Source: Acidimicrobiia bacterium
GTDB taxonomy: Bacteria; Acidobacteriota; Vicinamibacteria; Vicinamibacterales; UBA2999
Assembly: GCA_016871275.1 (NCBI GenBank)
Contig: VFZG01000033.1
Coordinates: 1 to 43,567 of the forward strand
Reading direction: 5' to 3'
Length of the DNA stretch: 43,567 nt
Part shown: in pieces, positions 32,233 through 41,199 of the stretch
How the letters are laid out: each line of letters begins with the position of its first letter
Position numbering within the stretch: the first letter of the stretch is position 1
The notes under the pieces: model-generated
Database searches by the model: none
What the model saw: the letters and a program-made list of their open reading frames with translations, nothing else
What the model was told of the DNA's origin: nothing
Program-made: the position numbers and the translations under genes

Positions 32233-32247
32233 TCAGGAGACAGGACG

Positions 32248-34023
32248 ATGGGAGCTGGCCGATTCGTCGCCGCGGTATCGACCGCCCTACTGGTTGCGAG
32301 ACTCCTGCTCGAGGCGACGCCGCAGCAGCCTGCGCCCGCGCCGCCACCGGCGCCGCTGCCGATGCCGATGCCGGCCATCCTGAAGGCCTACCCGGCGGTC
32401 ACGGCAGACCGGCTGCTGCACCCCCGAGACGATGAGTGGCTGATGATCCGGCGGACCTACGATGGGTGGGGCTACAGCCCGCTCGATCAGATCACGCCGG
32501 CGAACGTGGCGCGACTGCGGCCGCTGTGGGTATTCGCCACCGGCGCCGTCAATGGACACGAAGCCCCGCCGCTTGTGAACGGTGGCGTGATGTTCGTCTC
32601 CACGCCTGGCAACCAGGTGATCGCCGTCGAGGTCAAGACCGGCAGGCTGCTCTGGCGCTACCGCCGGCCGCTGCCCGAGGACGCGGTGGTGATGCATCCC
32701 ACCACGCGCGGCGTCGCGTTGTATGGCGACAAGGTGTACCTGCCCGCCAACGAAGGCGTGCTCGTCGCCCTCGACGCGCGCACGGGCAAGGAAGTGTGGA
32801 CGACCAACGTCGGGGAGAACCAGCATGGCTACTACATGACGCTGGCGCCGCTCGTGGCCGAGGGCGTCGTGATGATCGGAGCCTCGGGCGGTGAGTTCGG
32901 CATCCGCGGGTTCGTCGCGGCCTTCGACGCCGAGACGGGCAAGCAGGTATGGAAGACCTACACCGTGCCCGCACCAGGCGAGCCGGGCAGCGACACGTGG
33001 CCGAAGGGCGATCAGTGGAAGACCGGCGGGGCGCCGGTGTGGGTGACCGGCAACTACGATCCCGAGACACGCCTGGCATACTGGGGTACTGGCAACGGCG
33101 GTCCGTGGATGGGCGATCAGCGGCCCGGCGACAATCTCTACACGGCCTCGACGGTGGCGCTTGATGTGAAGACAGGGCAGATCCGCGGGCACTTTCAGTA
33201 CCACCCGAACGATTCGTGGGACTGGGACGAGGTGTCGCCACCGATTCTCGTGGACTACCAGCGTGACGGCCGCACCGTGAAGGGCCTCATCAACGTCGCC
33301 CGCAACGGCTACCTCTGGTTCCTGCAGCGCAGCGGCGGCCCCATTTCGTTCGTGCAGGGCATGCCGTACGTGAAGCAGACCGTGTTTCGCGGGCTCGACC
33401 CGAAGACGGGCCGGCCGGATGTCGATCCCGATAAGAAGCCTGCCACCGGCAAGAAGGCCGAGAACATCTGCCCGTCGCACTGGGGCGGCAAGAACTGGCC
33501 GCCGATCTCGTACAGCCCGAAGACGCGGATGATCTACATCCCCGCCAACGAGAACCTGTGCGACTGGCTGACGGGCATCGAGGTGGACTACGAGCCGGGT
33601 GAGCGATACATGGGCGCGCAGAGTGGACTCTCGCTGGCGGCCGGGGCTGACCATGTCGGGGAAGTGCAGGCGTGGCACGTGGACACGGGTCGCCGGGTCT
33701 GGACCCACAACTACGCCACGTCAATCAACTGGGGCGGCATGCTGGTCACCGCCGGCGGTCTCGTCTTCTCCGGCGGCACCAACGATCGCAAGCTGCACGC
33801 GTTCGACGCCGCCACCGGCAAGCTCCTGTGGGAGTTCCCCACCAACTCGGGCATCCTCGCGCCGCCCTCGTCTTTCACCATAGACGGCACGCAGTACATC
33901 GCCATCCAGTCGGGCTGGGGCATCGACTCACGGCTCGTGCAGGGCCGCCTGAATGCCCTCACAGGCGGCGCGTACCCCGAGGTGCCCGAAGGCGGAGCCA
34001 TCTGGGTGTTCGCGGTGCAGTAG
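32248..34023 (+). CDS. PQQ-dependent alcohol-type dehydrogenase
   Basis: A 591-residue periplasmic quinoprotein with a signal peptide-like N-terminus (RFVAAVSTALLVARLLLEA) and an eight-bladed propeller shown by recurring W-motifs (ALDARTGKEVWTTNVG, AFDAETGKQVWKTY, AFDAATGKLLWEFPTNS). The cofactor site is GASGGEFGIRGFV (Glu216, metal ligand), then NDSWDWDEVSPP, with the catalytic-type Asp325 and a second Asp at 327. The second Asp is the position used in lanthanide-dependent XoxF-like enzymes, where calcium enzymes have a small residue. NICPSHWGGKNWPPISYSP is typical. No haem CxxCH is present, so electrons must leave through a partner, possibly the Rieske protein upstream. The substrate is unknown. 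Confidence 0.9.
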   Translation: MGAGRFVAAVSTALLVARLLLEATPQQPAPAPPPAPLPMPMPAILKAYPAVTADRLLHPRDDEWLMIRRTYDGWGYSPLDQITPANVARLRPLWVFATGAVNGHEAPPLVNGGVMFVSTPGNQVIAVEVKTGRLLWRYRRPLPEDAVVMHPTTRGVALYGDKVYLPANEGVLVALDARTGKEVWTTNVGENQHGYYMTLAPLVAEGVVMIGASGGEFGIRGFVAAFDAETGKQVWKTYTVPAPGEPGSDTWPKGDQWKTGGAPVWVTGNYDPETRLAYWGTGNGGPWMGDQRPGDNLYTASTVALDVKTGQIRGHFQYHPNDSWDWDEVSPPILVDYQRDGRTVKGLINVARNGYLWFLQRSGGPISFVQGMPYVKQTVFRGLDPKTGRPDVDPDKKPATGKKAENICPSHWGGKNWPPISYSPKTRMIYIPANENLCDWLTGIEVDYEPGERYMGAQSGLSLAAGADHVGEVQAWHVDTGRRVWTHNYATSINWGGMLVTAGGLVFSGGTNDRKLHAFDAATGKLLWEFPTNSGILAPPSSFTIDGTQYIAIQSGWGIDSRLVQGRLNALTGGAYPEVPEGGAIWVFAVQ

Positions 34024-34163
34024 GCGGCGGGAGTCGGGACGCAACCACAGGCTGAGACTCCGACTGCCTCCGGGCAATGGCAAAACCGGGGAACCGCCCT
34101 TGAGAGCGGCCGGCCTTCGCCAACATGTATCCGTGAGGTCTGTGCTCTCTGGGATTAGGGTCG
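34024..34163. other. Non-coding gap between convergent genes
   Basis: 140 bases between the PQQ gene and the membrane gene, which converge. It has pairing stretches (GGAGTC with GACTCC; CCGC-CCTTGA-GAGCGG; GGCCGGCC) but no U-run terminator and no riboswitch pattern I can name. It starts with two more heptamer-like units (GGGAGTC, GGGACGC). Confidence 0.5.
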
Positions 34164-34499
34164 TCAGCTGGCGACGGCTGCCGGCCGCCGCATGAAGGCC
34201 CAGACCAGCAGGCCGAGCAGCAGGAACGGAATCGCAGGGGCCAGCAGCGCCGCAAAGGCGCCGATCACCGCCACCGCGAGGCCGACCACCAACAGGATCG
34301 GCAGAATCGACAGCCCGGCGACCAGGCTGAAGGCCCCCGCCAAGAGTCCCACGGGGATCCACAGCAGCTTGAACAGCAGCTTGATGGGGAAAAACACCGC
34401 CCACAGCACGATCTTCAACACCAGTAACACCACGCCGATCACAGACAGCACCGCCAATCCGGCGACGAACAGCCCCGCAAGCGCCATAAGTTCCAGCAT
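34164..34499 (-). CDS. Small hydrophobic membrane protein of unknown function
   Basis: A 111-residue protein, almost entirely hydrophobic: ALAGLFVAGLAVLSVIGVVLLVLKIVLW, then FFPIKLLFKLLWIPVGLLAGAFSLVAGLS, then ILPILLVVGLAVAVIGAFAALLAPAIPFLLLGLLVWAF and a basic tail MRRPAAVAS. Three to four membrane helices are likely. No family was recognised. It is preceded by TATATT seven bases before the ATG and shares the short intergenic region with rpoZ, divergently, with a heptamer array between. Confidence 0.6.
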   Translation of the reverse strand: MLELMALAGLFVAGLAVLSVIGVVLLVLKIVLWAVFFPIKLLFKLLWIPVGLLAGAFSLVAGLSILPILLVVGLAVAVIGAFAALLAPAIPFLLLGLLVWAFMRRPAAVAS

Positions 34500-34512
34500 T
34501 TTTACGAATATA
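34500..34512 (-). promoter_or_regulatory. Leaderless-type -10 box before the membrane protein
   Basis: TATATT (34512 to 34507), seven bases (CGTAAAA), then ATG 34499. No Shine-Dalgarno. Confidence 0.45.
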
Positions 34513-34519
34513 CGAAGGT

Positions 34520-34554
34520 TTCCTGATCCCTGTTTCCTGATCCCCGATCCCTGA
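34520..34554. repeat. Heptamer array between membrane gene and rpoZ
   Basis: Five 7-base units, consensus TCCCTGA (variants TTCCTGA, TCCCTGT, TCCCCGA). The word is the one seen in the lpxD tail and the complement of that inside the glycosyltransferase gene. It lies within a divergent promoter region. Confidence 0.85.
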
Positions 34555-34556
34555 GC

Positions 34557-34570
34557 TATGCTGGGCAGCT
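34557..34570 (+). promoter_or_regulatory. Leaderless-type -10 box before rpoZ
   Basis: TATGCT (34557-34562), eight bases, then ATG 34571. It is weaker than the other boxes. Confidence 0.3.
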
Positions 34571-34870
34571 ATGGCAGAAGCCGAAATCCCGCAGGTCGAT
34601 CCGGCCGTTGAACAGGCGGAGGCGGTGGACGAAACCCCCGTCGAATTGCCAAGGGCCGCGCCGATTGAAAGCCGTTTTCTTTACGTGGACGTGGCGGCCC
34701 TTCGCGCCAAGCAGCTGCGCCGCGGCGCCCGCGCGCGGTTGGACCGGGTCGAAGAGCACGTCGTCGTGTCCAAGGCCGTCAAGGCCGAGCGTGTCGCCAT
34801 GGAAGAGGTGAAGCAGAACCTCGTCCTGTGGGACCTGCCCGAATTCAAGGCCGTCGTCGATATCCGGTAG
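34571..34870 (+). CDS. rpoZ: RNA polymerase omega subunit-like protein
   Basis: A 99-residue protein whose core, ESRFLYVDVAALRAKQLRRGARARL, then KAERVAMEEVKQNLVLWDLPE, follows the omega subunit pattern (xRFxLVxVAAxRARQLxxGAxP, then KxxxVAxxEIxxGxV). Omega helps assemble and stabilise RNA polymerase by latching the beta-prime C-terminus. The N-terminal 30 residues are acidic and Pro-rich (AEAEIPQVDPAVEQAEAVDETPVE), an extension relative to E. coli omega. It stands alone here, between a membrane gene and the heat-shock cluster, not next to gmk or spoT as often seen. Confidence is moderate because short proteins match by chance more easily. Confidence 0.65.
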   Translation: MAEAEIPQVDPAVEQAEAVDETPVELPRAAPIESRFLYVDVAALRAKQLRRGARARLDRVEEHVVVSKAVKAERVAMEEVKQNLVLWDLPEFKAVVDIR

Positions 34871-34932
34871 AGAAGTGAGAAGTGAAAGGTGAGAGCTTCT
34901 CACTTCTCTCTTCCCACTTCTCACTTCCTTTT
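34870..34932. terminator. Inverted heptamer arrays between convergent rpoZ and hsp20
   Basis: Nine consecutive 7-base units: four GAGAAGT-like (34870-34897), then four complementary TCTCACT-like units (34898-34925) and TCCTTTT. GAGAAGTGAGAA at 34870 pairs perfectly over 12 bases with TTCTCACTTCTC at 34897. The hairpin fills the whole gap between two convergent genes and ends in a T-rich run on the plus strand. It probably serves as a transcription stop for rpoZ and perhaps both. Confidence 0.7.
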
Positions 34933-34935
34933 GCT

Positions 34936-35376
34936 CTATGCCGCGACTTCGACATTGATCGTGCGCGGCCGCGACTCTTCGCGGAACGGCAGCGTCACCG
35001 TCAGCACGCCGTTCTTGTAGTCCGCACCAATCTTCGACGCGTCAACCGTGGACGGCAGTGAGAAGCACCGGCTGAACGTGCCATAGGCACGCTCCAGCCG
35101 ATGGAACTGATCCTGCTTGACGCCGTGTTCGGTGGTGACCTGCTCGAAATTGCGCTCGCCCTTCAGCGTCAGCGTGTTGTTCTCGAACACGACCTGAATG
35201 TCCTCGCGCTTCATGTCGGGCAATTCCGCCTTCAGCACGAGCTCCTGCTTGCCGTTCTCGAAAATGTCCACCGCCGGCACCCAGCGGCCACTTCCACCCC
35301 ACGACGCAAAGTCCGCGTCGAGGGGACCCCGGATGGTGAGCAGATCTGCAAATGGATCGAAACGTGTCATCGCCAT
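34936..35376 (-). CDS. Hsp20/alpha-crystallin small heat shock protein
   Basis: A 146-residue holdase. The alpha-crystallin domain runs from about 33 (WVPAVDIFENGKQELVLKAELPDMKREDIQVVFENNTLTLKGERN) to about 135, with the conserved ending YKNGVLTVTLPFREE and a C-terminal tail PRTINVEVAA, close to the I-x-I/V oligomerisation motif. The N-terminus (MAMTRFDPFADLLTIRG) is typical of class A bacterial Hsp20. It starts two bases after the dnaK stop, so it is co-transcribed with the truncated DnaK, and would pass bound unfolded protein to it. A second, more divergent Hsp20 lies on the other side of dnaK. Confidence 0.95.
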   Translation of the reverse strand: MAMTRFDPFADLLTIRGPLDADFASWGGSGRWVPAVDIFENGKQELVLKAELPDMKREDIQVVFENNTLTLKGERNFEQVTTEHGVKQDQFHRLERAYGTFSRCFSLPSTVDASKIGADYKNGVLTVTLPFREESRPRTINVEVAA

Positions 35377-35378
35377 GA

Positions 35379-37106
<1,728 letters not shown>

Positions 37107-37134
37107 GACGCTCGTCCTCCCTCAGGACTGCTTC

Positions 37135-37163
37135 AGTATCTGCATTATATGAGTGTATGTCAA
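37135..37163 (-). promoter_or_regulatory. dnaK-hsp20 promoter
   Basis: Perfect -35 TTGACA (37163 to 37158), a 17-base spacer, then GATACT (37140 to 37135), about 28 bases before the dnaK ATG. A direct repeat related to ATACACT-ATATAATGC overlaps it (37183-37164 and 37158-37142). No CIRCE or HAIR inverted repeat was found. Confidence 0.55.
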
Positions 37164-37183
37164 GCATTATATTTTAGTGTATA
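37142..37183 (-). repeat. Direct repeat overlapping the dnaK promoter
   Basis: ATACACTAAAATATAATGC (37182 to 37164) and ATACACTCATATAATGC (37158 to 37142) are two near-identical A+T-rich units, 24 bases apart start to start, one inside the promoter spacer. The spacing of about two helical turns suits a regulator binding two sites on one face of DNA. Confidence 0.6.
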
Positions 37184-37242
37184 ACGCTAATATTGTACGT
37201 AATTGCCTGCTGGTTTCAAGACCTGAGCTTTAGCAAGGACCT

Positions 37243-37274
37243 GACGGCCCGTAGGCCCGTCAGCCCGATGGCCT
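37243..37274. repeat. Octamer array upstream of the divergent hsp20
   Basis: Four 8-base units (GACGGCCC, GTAGGCCC, GTCAGCCC, then GATGGCCT). The complement follows GGGCNNAC, like the array at 23532. It ends where the TAGAAT box of the hsp20 gene begins. Confidence 0.75.
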
Positions 37275-37285
37275 AGAATGGCGAC
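37274..37285 (+). promoter_or_regulatory. Leaderless-type -10 box before second hsp20
   Basis: TAGAAT (37274-37279), six bases, then ATG 37286. The box partly overlaps the last octamer of the array. Confidence 0.45.
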
Positions 37286-37756
37286 ATGGCGGCTTTCTCG
37301 TCATCAGGGTCACTGGACCAGCCCACCGAGCTTGCGAAGGATGTCCAGCGCCTGCTCGACGACCTTGCCCGCAGCCGCCCCGACCGACGGCAATTGGTGG
37401 CCGGCGAATGCCTGCCGGTGGTCGATGTCTTCGAGACCGACCGATCCGTCGACATCGTGCTCGACCTCCCCGGCATCGAGGCCGACGCGCTTCGCATCCT
37501 GTTCAAGTCCGGCGTGCTGCTGATCGTCGGGGAGAAAGAACGCCCTGATCTCACGCGTCGCGGGCCGGCCAGTTTTCATCTCGTGGAGCGCGACTTCGGC
37601 CGTTTTGCCCGGGCCGTGAGAATCAACGCCGCGGTTGACGGCGCCCAGGCGCGGGCGCGCCTCGTCAACGGCGAGTTGCGCATTGTCCTGCCGCGCATCA
37701 CCGAGCGTCGCGGCGCCGGCCAGCTGGTGCCGATCGACGCCACCGTTCCGCGCTGA
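37286..37756 (+). CDS. Divergent Hsp20/alpha-crystallin protein
   Basis: A 156-residue protein with an alpha-crystallin domain: LPVVDVFETDRSVDIVLDLPGIEADALRILFKSGVLLIVGEKERPD, then FHLVERDFGRFARAVRINAAVDGAQARARLVNGELRIVLPRITERRG. The strand order and the GELRIVLPRI ending fit Hsp20, but it is more divergent than the copy at 34936. It is transcribed away from dnaK from a shared 179-base region, and its stop overlaps ymdB (TGATG), so the housekeeping genes downstream may share its transcript. A holdase function is expected. Confidence 0.85.
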   Translation: MAAFSSSGSLDQPTELAKDVQRLLDDLARSRPDRRQLVAGECLPVVDVFETDRSVDIVLDLPGIEADALRILFKSGVLLIVGEKERPDLTRRGPASFHLVERDFGRFARAVRINAAVDGAQARARLVNGELRIVLPRITERRGAGQLVPIDATVPR

Positions 37757-38583
37757 TGCATCTGCTCTTCCTCGGCGATGTCGTGGGCCGGCCTGGACGC
37801 GACCTGGTCCGGCGCCACCTCCGCGCCCTCGGGGCGCACTACGGCGCGGCGCTGGTGATTGCCAATGGCGAAAACGCCGCGGGCGGCGCCGGCATCACTC
37901 GCGAGAACACGCTCGAAATGCTCGGTGCCGGCGTGGACGTCATTACCACCGGCAACCACGTCTGGGACAAGCGCGAGACGCTGGAATTCATCGGCAACGA
38001 ACCGCGTCTGCTCAGGCCGGCTAACTATCCCGCCGGCACACCCGGGGCCGGCTCCTGCGTGGTGACCGCCCGCAACGGCGTCCGCGTGGGCGTCGTGAAC
38101 GTCATGGGCCGCGTGTTCATGCACGCCACCGACGATCCGTTCCGGGTCGCCGACCGCGAGATCGCGCGCGTCAAGCAGGATGGTGCCGCCGTCGTGTTCG
38201 TCGACATGCACGCCGAAGCCACGTCGGAGAAGATGTCACTCTGCTACTACCTCGACGGCCAGGTGGCCGCGGTGATTGGCACGCACACCCACGTCCAGAC
38301 CGCCGACGAGCGCATCCTGCCGGGCGGCACGGCCTGCCTGACCGACGTCGGCATGACGGGCCCGCACGACGGCGTGATCGGCATCGAAAAGACGGCGATC
38401 ATCGCGCGGTTCACCTCGGGATTGCCCGGACGCTTCGAGACCGCCGCCGGCGATGCGCGCCTGCACGGCGTTCGCATCACGGTCGATCCGGCCACCGGAC
38501 GGGCGACCGCCATCGAGCGCGTCGCGCACACCGAAGCCGACCTCAGGCAGATCACCGATCACGTCACGGTGGCTCACCCATGA
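37756..38583 (+). CDS. ymdB: YmdB-family metallophosphoesterase
   Basis: A 275-residue protein of the TIGR00282/YmdB family, reported as a dinuclear-metal phosphodiesterase acting on cyclic nucleotides. Metal motifs: LFLGDVVGRPGRDLVRRHL (Asp), VIANGENAAGGAGIT (Asn-Glu-Asn), DVITTGNHVWDKRE (GNH), VFVDMHAEATSEK (DxH) and GTHTHVQTADERIL (HTH). Length is normal. It overlaps the hsp20 stop by one base and the xseA start by four (ATGA), so it is within a tightly coupled operon running to nadK. Cytoplasmic. Confidence 0.93.
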   Translation: MHLLFLGDVVGRPGRDLVRRHLRALGAHYGAALVIANGENAAGGAGITRENTLEMLGAGVDVITTGNHVWDKRETLEFIGNEPRLLRPANYPAGTPGAGSCVVTARNGVRVGVVNVMGRVFMHATDDPFRVADREIARVKQDGAAVVFVDMHAEATSEKMSLCYYLDGQVAAVIGTHTHVQTADERILPGGTACLTDVGMTGPHDGVIGIEKTAIIARFTSGLPGRFETAAGDARLHGVRITVDPATGRATAIERVAHTEADLRQITDHVTVAHP

Positions 38584-39971
38584 GCCGGCTGCCGTTTGAC
38601 GAGGAGCCGACACCTGGAACCGGACCACGGGCTCCGAAGGCTCCGACGGTGCTCTCGGTCAGCGAGCTCAACGCCACGATCCGCGACATCCTCGAGAACC
38701 GGCTGACGCAGGTCTGGGTCGAGGGCGAGATTTCGAATGCCCGCGTCTGGAACACCGGGCACATGTACTTCACGCTCAAGGACAGCGCGTCGCAGATCAA
38801 GGCGGTGATGTTCCGCTCGGCGGTGCGCTACCTGAAGTTCACGCCCGAAGACGGCATCAAGGTCGTGGCACGCGGCAAGGTCAGCGTCTACGACCCGAAG
38901 GGCGAGTACCAGATCATCTGCGAACATCTCGAGCCGAAGGGTGTCGGCGCGTTGCAGCAGGCGTTCGAGCAACTGAAGAAACGACTGCAATCCGAGGGCC
39001 TGTTCGACCAGGCACGCAAGCGTCCGCTCCCGGTCCTCCCCCGCCGCATCGGCATTGTCACCTCGCTCGACGGCGCGGCGTTGCGCGACATCGTGCGGGT
39101 GCTGCGCCGGCGGTATCCGAATGCGCATCTCGTGCTGTCGCCGACGCGCGTGCAAGGCGAAGGCGCCGGGCGCGAAGTGGCGCACGCCATCCGCCAGGTC
39201 GCCCGTATTGAAGCCGTCGACGTGGTGATCGTCGCGCGCGGTGGCGGCTCGCTCGAAGATCTCTGGGCCTTCAACGAGGAGGTCCTGGCGCGCGCGATCG
39301 CCGACGCGCCGGTGCCGATTATTTCCGGCGTTGGCCACGAAACCGATTTCACGATCGCCGACTTCGTGGCCGACCTGCGCGCGCCGACCCCGTCGGCCGC
39401 CGCGGAGCTGGTGGTCCGGCGCAAGGACGAGTTCTTCGCACACATCGACCGCATCGGCGAGCGGCTCGACGCCGCCATCCATCACCGGCTGGGCCGCATG
39501 GAGCTGCGGCTGCTCAGCCTCGAGGCGCGGCCGGGCTACGCCGGTTTTGAAGGCCGCATCGCGGTGCGAGGCCGCCACGTGTCGGAGCTGACCGGCGCGC
39601 TGCGCCAGCGCGTGTCGGCGGGCATTGCGCTGCGGGCACGGCGCCACGCACAGCTGCGCCGGTCGCTCGATCAGTTCGACCCGCGTCATCGCCTGGCCGC
39701 CGTCCGGACCCGGCTGGTGTCGCGCGACGCGCAACTGGCCGCCGCCGTCCGCCGGCGAATGACGGCCGCCGCATCGCGGCTTGGCGGCCTGGCCGCGCGG
39801 ATCGAGGGTCTGAGCCCTCTCGCGGTGCTGGGCCGCGGTTATTCGGTCACGTGGGATGCCGCACGAACGCGTATTATTCGAGATGCATCGACACTGACAC
39901 CGGGAGACGCGGTGCGCATCACCCTTGAACGCGGCACCTTCGATGCGACCGTCACGAAAGCCGAGAGCTGA
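38580..39971 (+). CDS. xseA: Exodeoxyribonuclease VII large subunit
   Basis: A 463-residue large subunit. The N-terminal OB fold is VLSVSELNATIRDILENRLTQVWVEGEISNARVWNTGHMYFTLKD. The catalytic core contains PRRIGIVTSLDGAALRDIVRVLRRRYP, VVIVARGGGSLEDLWAFNEE and ISGVGHETDFTIADFVADLRAPTPSAAAE. A long Arg-rich coiled-coil region (about 280-400) and the C-terminal LAVLGRGYSVT segment follow. The enzyme degrades single-stranded DNA in complex with many XseB copies. The start overlaps the ymdB stop by four bases and the end overlaps xseB by one base. Confidence 0.96.
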   Translation: MSRLPFDEEPTPGTGPRAPKAPTVLSVSELNATIRDILENRLTQVWVEGEISNARVWNTGHMYFTLKDSASQIKAVMFRSAVRYLKFTPEDGIKVVARGKVSVYDPKGEYQIICEHLEPKGVGALQQAFEQLKKRLQSEGLFDQARKRPLPVLPRRIGIVTSLDGAALRDIVRVLRRRYPNAHLVLSPTRVQGEGAGREVAHAIRQVARIEAVDVVIVARGGGSLEDLWAFNEEVLARAIADAPVPIISGVGHETDFTIADFVADLRAPTPSAAAELVVRRKDEFFAHIDRIGERLDAAIHHRLGRMELRLLSLEARPGYAGFEGRIAVRGRHVSELTGALRQRVSAGIALRARRHAQLRRSLDQFDPRHRLAAVRTRLVSRDAQLAAAVRRRMTAAASRLGGLAARIEGLSPLAVLGRGYSVTWDAARTRIIRDASTLTPGDAVRITLERGTFDATVTKAES

Positions 39972-40231
39972 TGGCCGAGCGCACAACTGATCCCACCATC
40001 AAAGACTTCGAGGCGGCCATCGCCGAGCTCGAAACCATTGTGAAACAGCTCGAAGAAGGCGACCTCGCTCTCGAGAAGTCGCTCGAGTTGTACGAACGCG
40101 GCGTGCAGCTGTCGCGCTTCTGCCACTGGCGCCTGGAAGCGGCGGAAAGCCGCATCGACGTCATCAACGAGCGCGGTGAGCTGAAGGCCGCTCCGGCGTC
40201 GCTGAATCTTCCAGACGACGAAGAGGAATGA
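39971..40231 (+). CDS. xseB: Exodeoxyribonuclease VII small subunit
   Basis: An 86-residue helical subunit: IKDFEAAIAELETIVKQLEEGDLALEKSLELYERGVQLSRFCHWRLEAAESRIDVI is the standard two-helix XseB pattern (LExIVxxLExGxLxLExSLxxYExGxxL). The tail is acidic (LPDDEEE). It starts at TGATG overlapping xseA and overlaps the following polyprenyl synthase by four bases (ATGA). Confidence 0.96.
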   Translation: MAERTTDPTIKDFEAAIAELETIVKQLEEGDLALEKSLELYERGVQLSRFCHWRLEAAESRIDVINERGELKAAPASLNLPDDEEE

Positions 40232-41181
40232 CGTTCGACCAGTGGCTCGAGGCCCGGCGCGCCGACCTGGAGCGCGCGTTGGAGGCGTTGCTGCCGAAGC
40301 CTCCCGCCCTGCCGGCGGTGATTGACACCGCCATGCGCTACAGCCTGCTCGGCGGCGGCAAGCGCCTCCGCCCGATGCTGGTGATCGCCAGCGCTGAGGG
40401 CGTGGCGCAGGCGACCGGCGCCTCGGAAGCGGCGGCCCGCGACACCGCCATGCCGGCGGCGTGCGCGCTTGAAATGATCCATACCTATTCGCTGATTCAC
40501 GACGACCTGCCGTCGATGGATGACGACAACCTGCGGCGCGGGCGACCGACGTCGCACATCGTCCACGGCGAGGGGATGGCCATTCTGGCGGGCGACGGCC
40601 TGCAGGCCGAAGCCTTCAAGCTGCTGGCACGCGAGCCGCAGGGGCACCACCCGGCACTCATGCAGCGGAAGCTGCGCGTGCTGTCGCTGGTCGCCGATGC
40701 GGCCGGCGCCGCCGGCATGGTCGGCGGACAGGCCGTTGACCTGAGTGCCGTGCAGCCCGCCTCCGCCAGCGCTCCGGGGGGCACGCCACCCGTCACGCTC
40801 ACGCCTGACGAGCTGCGCGACATGCACCTACGCAAGACCGGTGCGCTGATTCGCGCCTCGGTGGCGTCCGGCGCCATCATGGCCGGCGCCGATGCGGCGC
40901 TGTTTGCCGAGCTGGATCAGTACGGTACGGAGATCGGCCTCGCGTTCCAGATCGTGGACGACATCCTCGACGAGGAGGGTTCCGCCGCGACCCTTGGCAA
41001 GACGGCCGGCAAGGACCGCGCCGCCGGCAAGCCGACTTATCCGGTAATCTTCGGCCTCGATCGCTCGAAGCAGATGGCCGACGAGTGCCGCGCCCGCGCC
41101 CACCAGGCGCTCGACAGAGCCGGACTCCTCGATTCCCGCCTTGCCGCCATTGCGAGCTGGATCATTGACCGGAAGACGTAG
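40228..41181 (+). CDS. ispA: Polyprenyl synthetase (farnesyl/geranylgeranyl diphosphate synthase)
   Basis: A 317-residue trans-isoprenyl diphosphate synthase. The first aspartate-rich motif is IHDDLPSMDDDNLRRGRPTSH (DDxxxxD type with the two-residue insert usual in bacterial FPP synthases), and the second is AFQIVDDILDEEG. GGGKRLRPMLVIAS and LRKTGALIRAS are also present. Position four to five before the first motif is TYSLIHDD, so product length is likely C15-C20. It sits directly downstream of xseB, as in many bacteria, but dxs, commonly next, is not here. The C-terminus is Arg/Lys-rich as usual. Confidence 0.9.
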   Translation: MTFDQWLEARRADLERALEALLPKPPALPAVIDTAMRYSLLGGGKRLRPMLVIASAEGVAQATGASEAAARDTAMPAACALEMIHTYSLIHDDLPSMDDDNLRRGRPTSHIVHGEGMAILAGDGLQAEAFKLLAREPQGHHPALMQRKLRVLSLVADAAGAAGMVGGQAVDLSAVQPASASAPGGTPPVTLTPDELRDMHLRKTGALIRASVASGAIMAGADAALFAELDQYGTEIGLAFQIVDDILDEEGSAATLGKTAGKDRAAGKPTYPVIFGLDRSKQMADECRARAHQALDRAGLLDSRLAAIASWIIDRKT

Positions 41182-41199
41182 GGCTACGGCTACGGAACG
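41181..41199. repeat. Short GGCTAC repeats between ispA and tlyA
   Basis: GGGCTAC, GGCTAC and GGAACGG occupy nearly the entire 18-base gap (the first base lies in the ispA stop). They are similar to the heptamers at 9856. Confidence 0.55.

Noticed and set aside
34024-34163. Possible riboswitch (cyclic-di-GMP or TPP type) because of GGGACGCAA and CTGAGA
   Set aside because: The remaining conserved core elements of either class are missing and no gene lies downstream in the right direction.
37120-37200. CIRCE or HAIR heat-shock operator upstream of dnaK
   Set aside because: No TTAGCACTC-N9-GAGTGCTAA or CTTGAGT-N7-ACTCAAG match; only direct repeats are seen.
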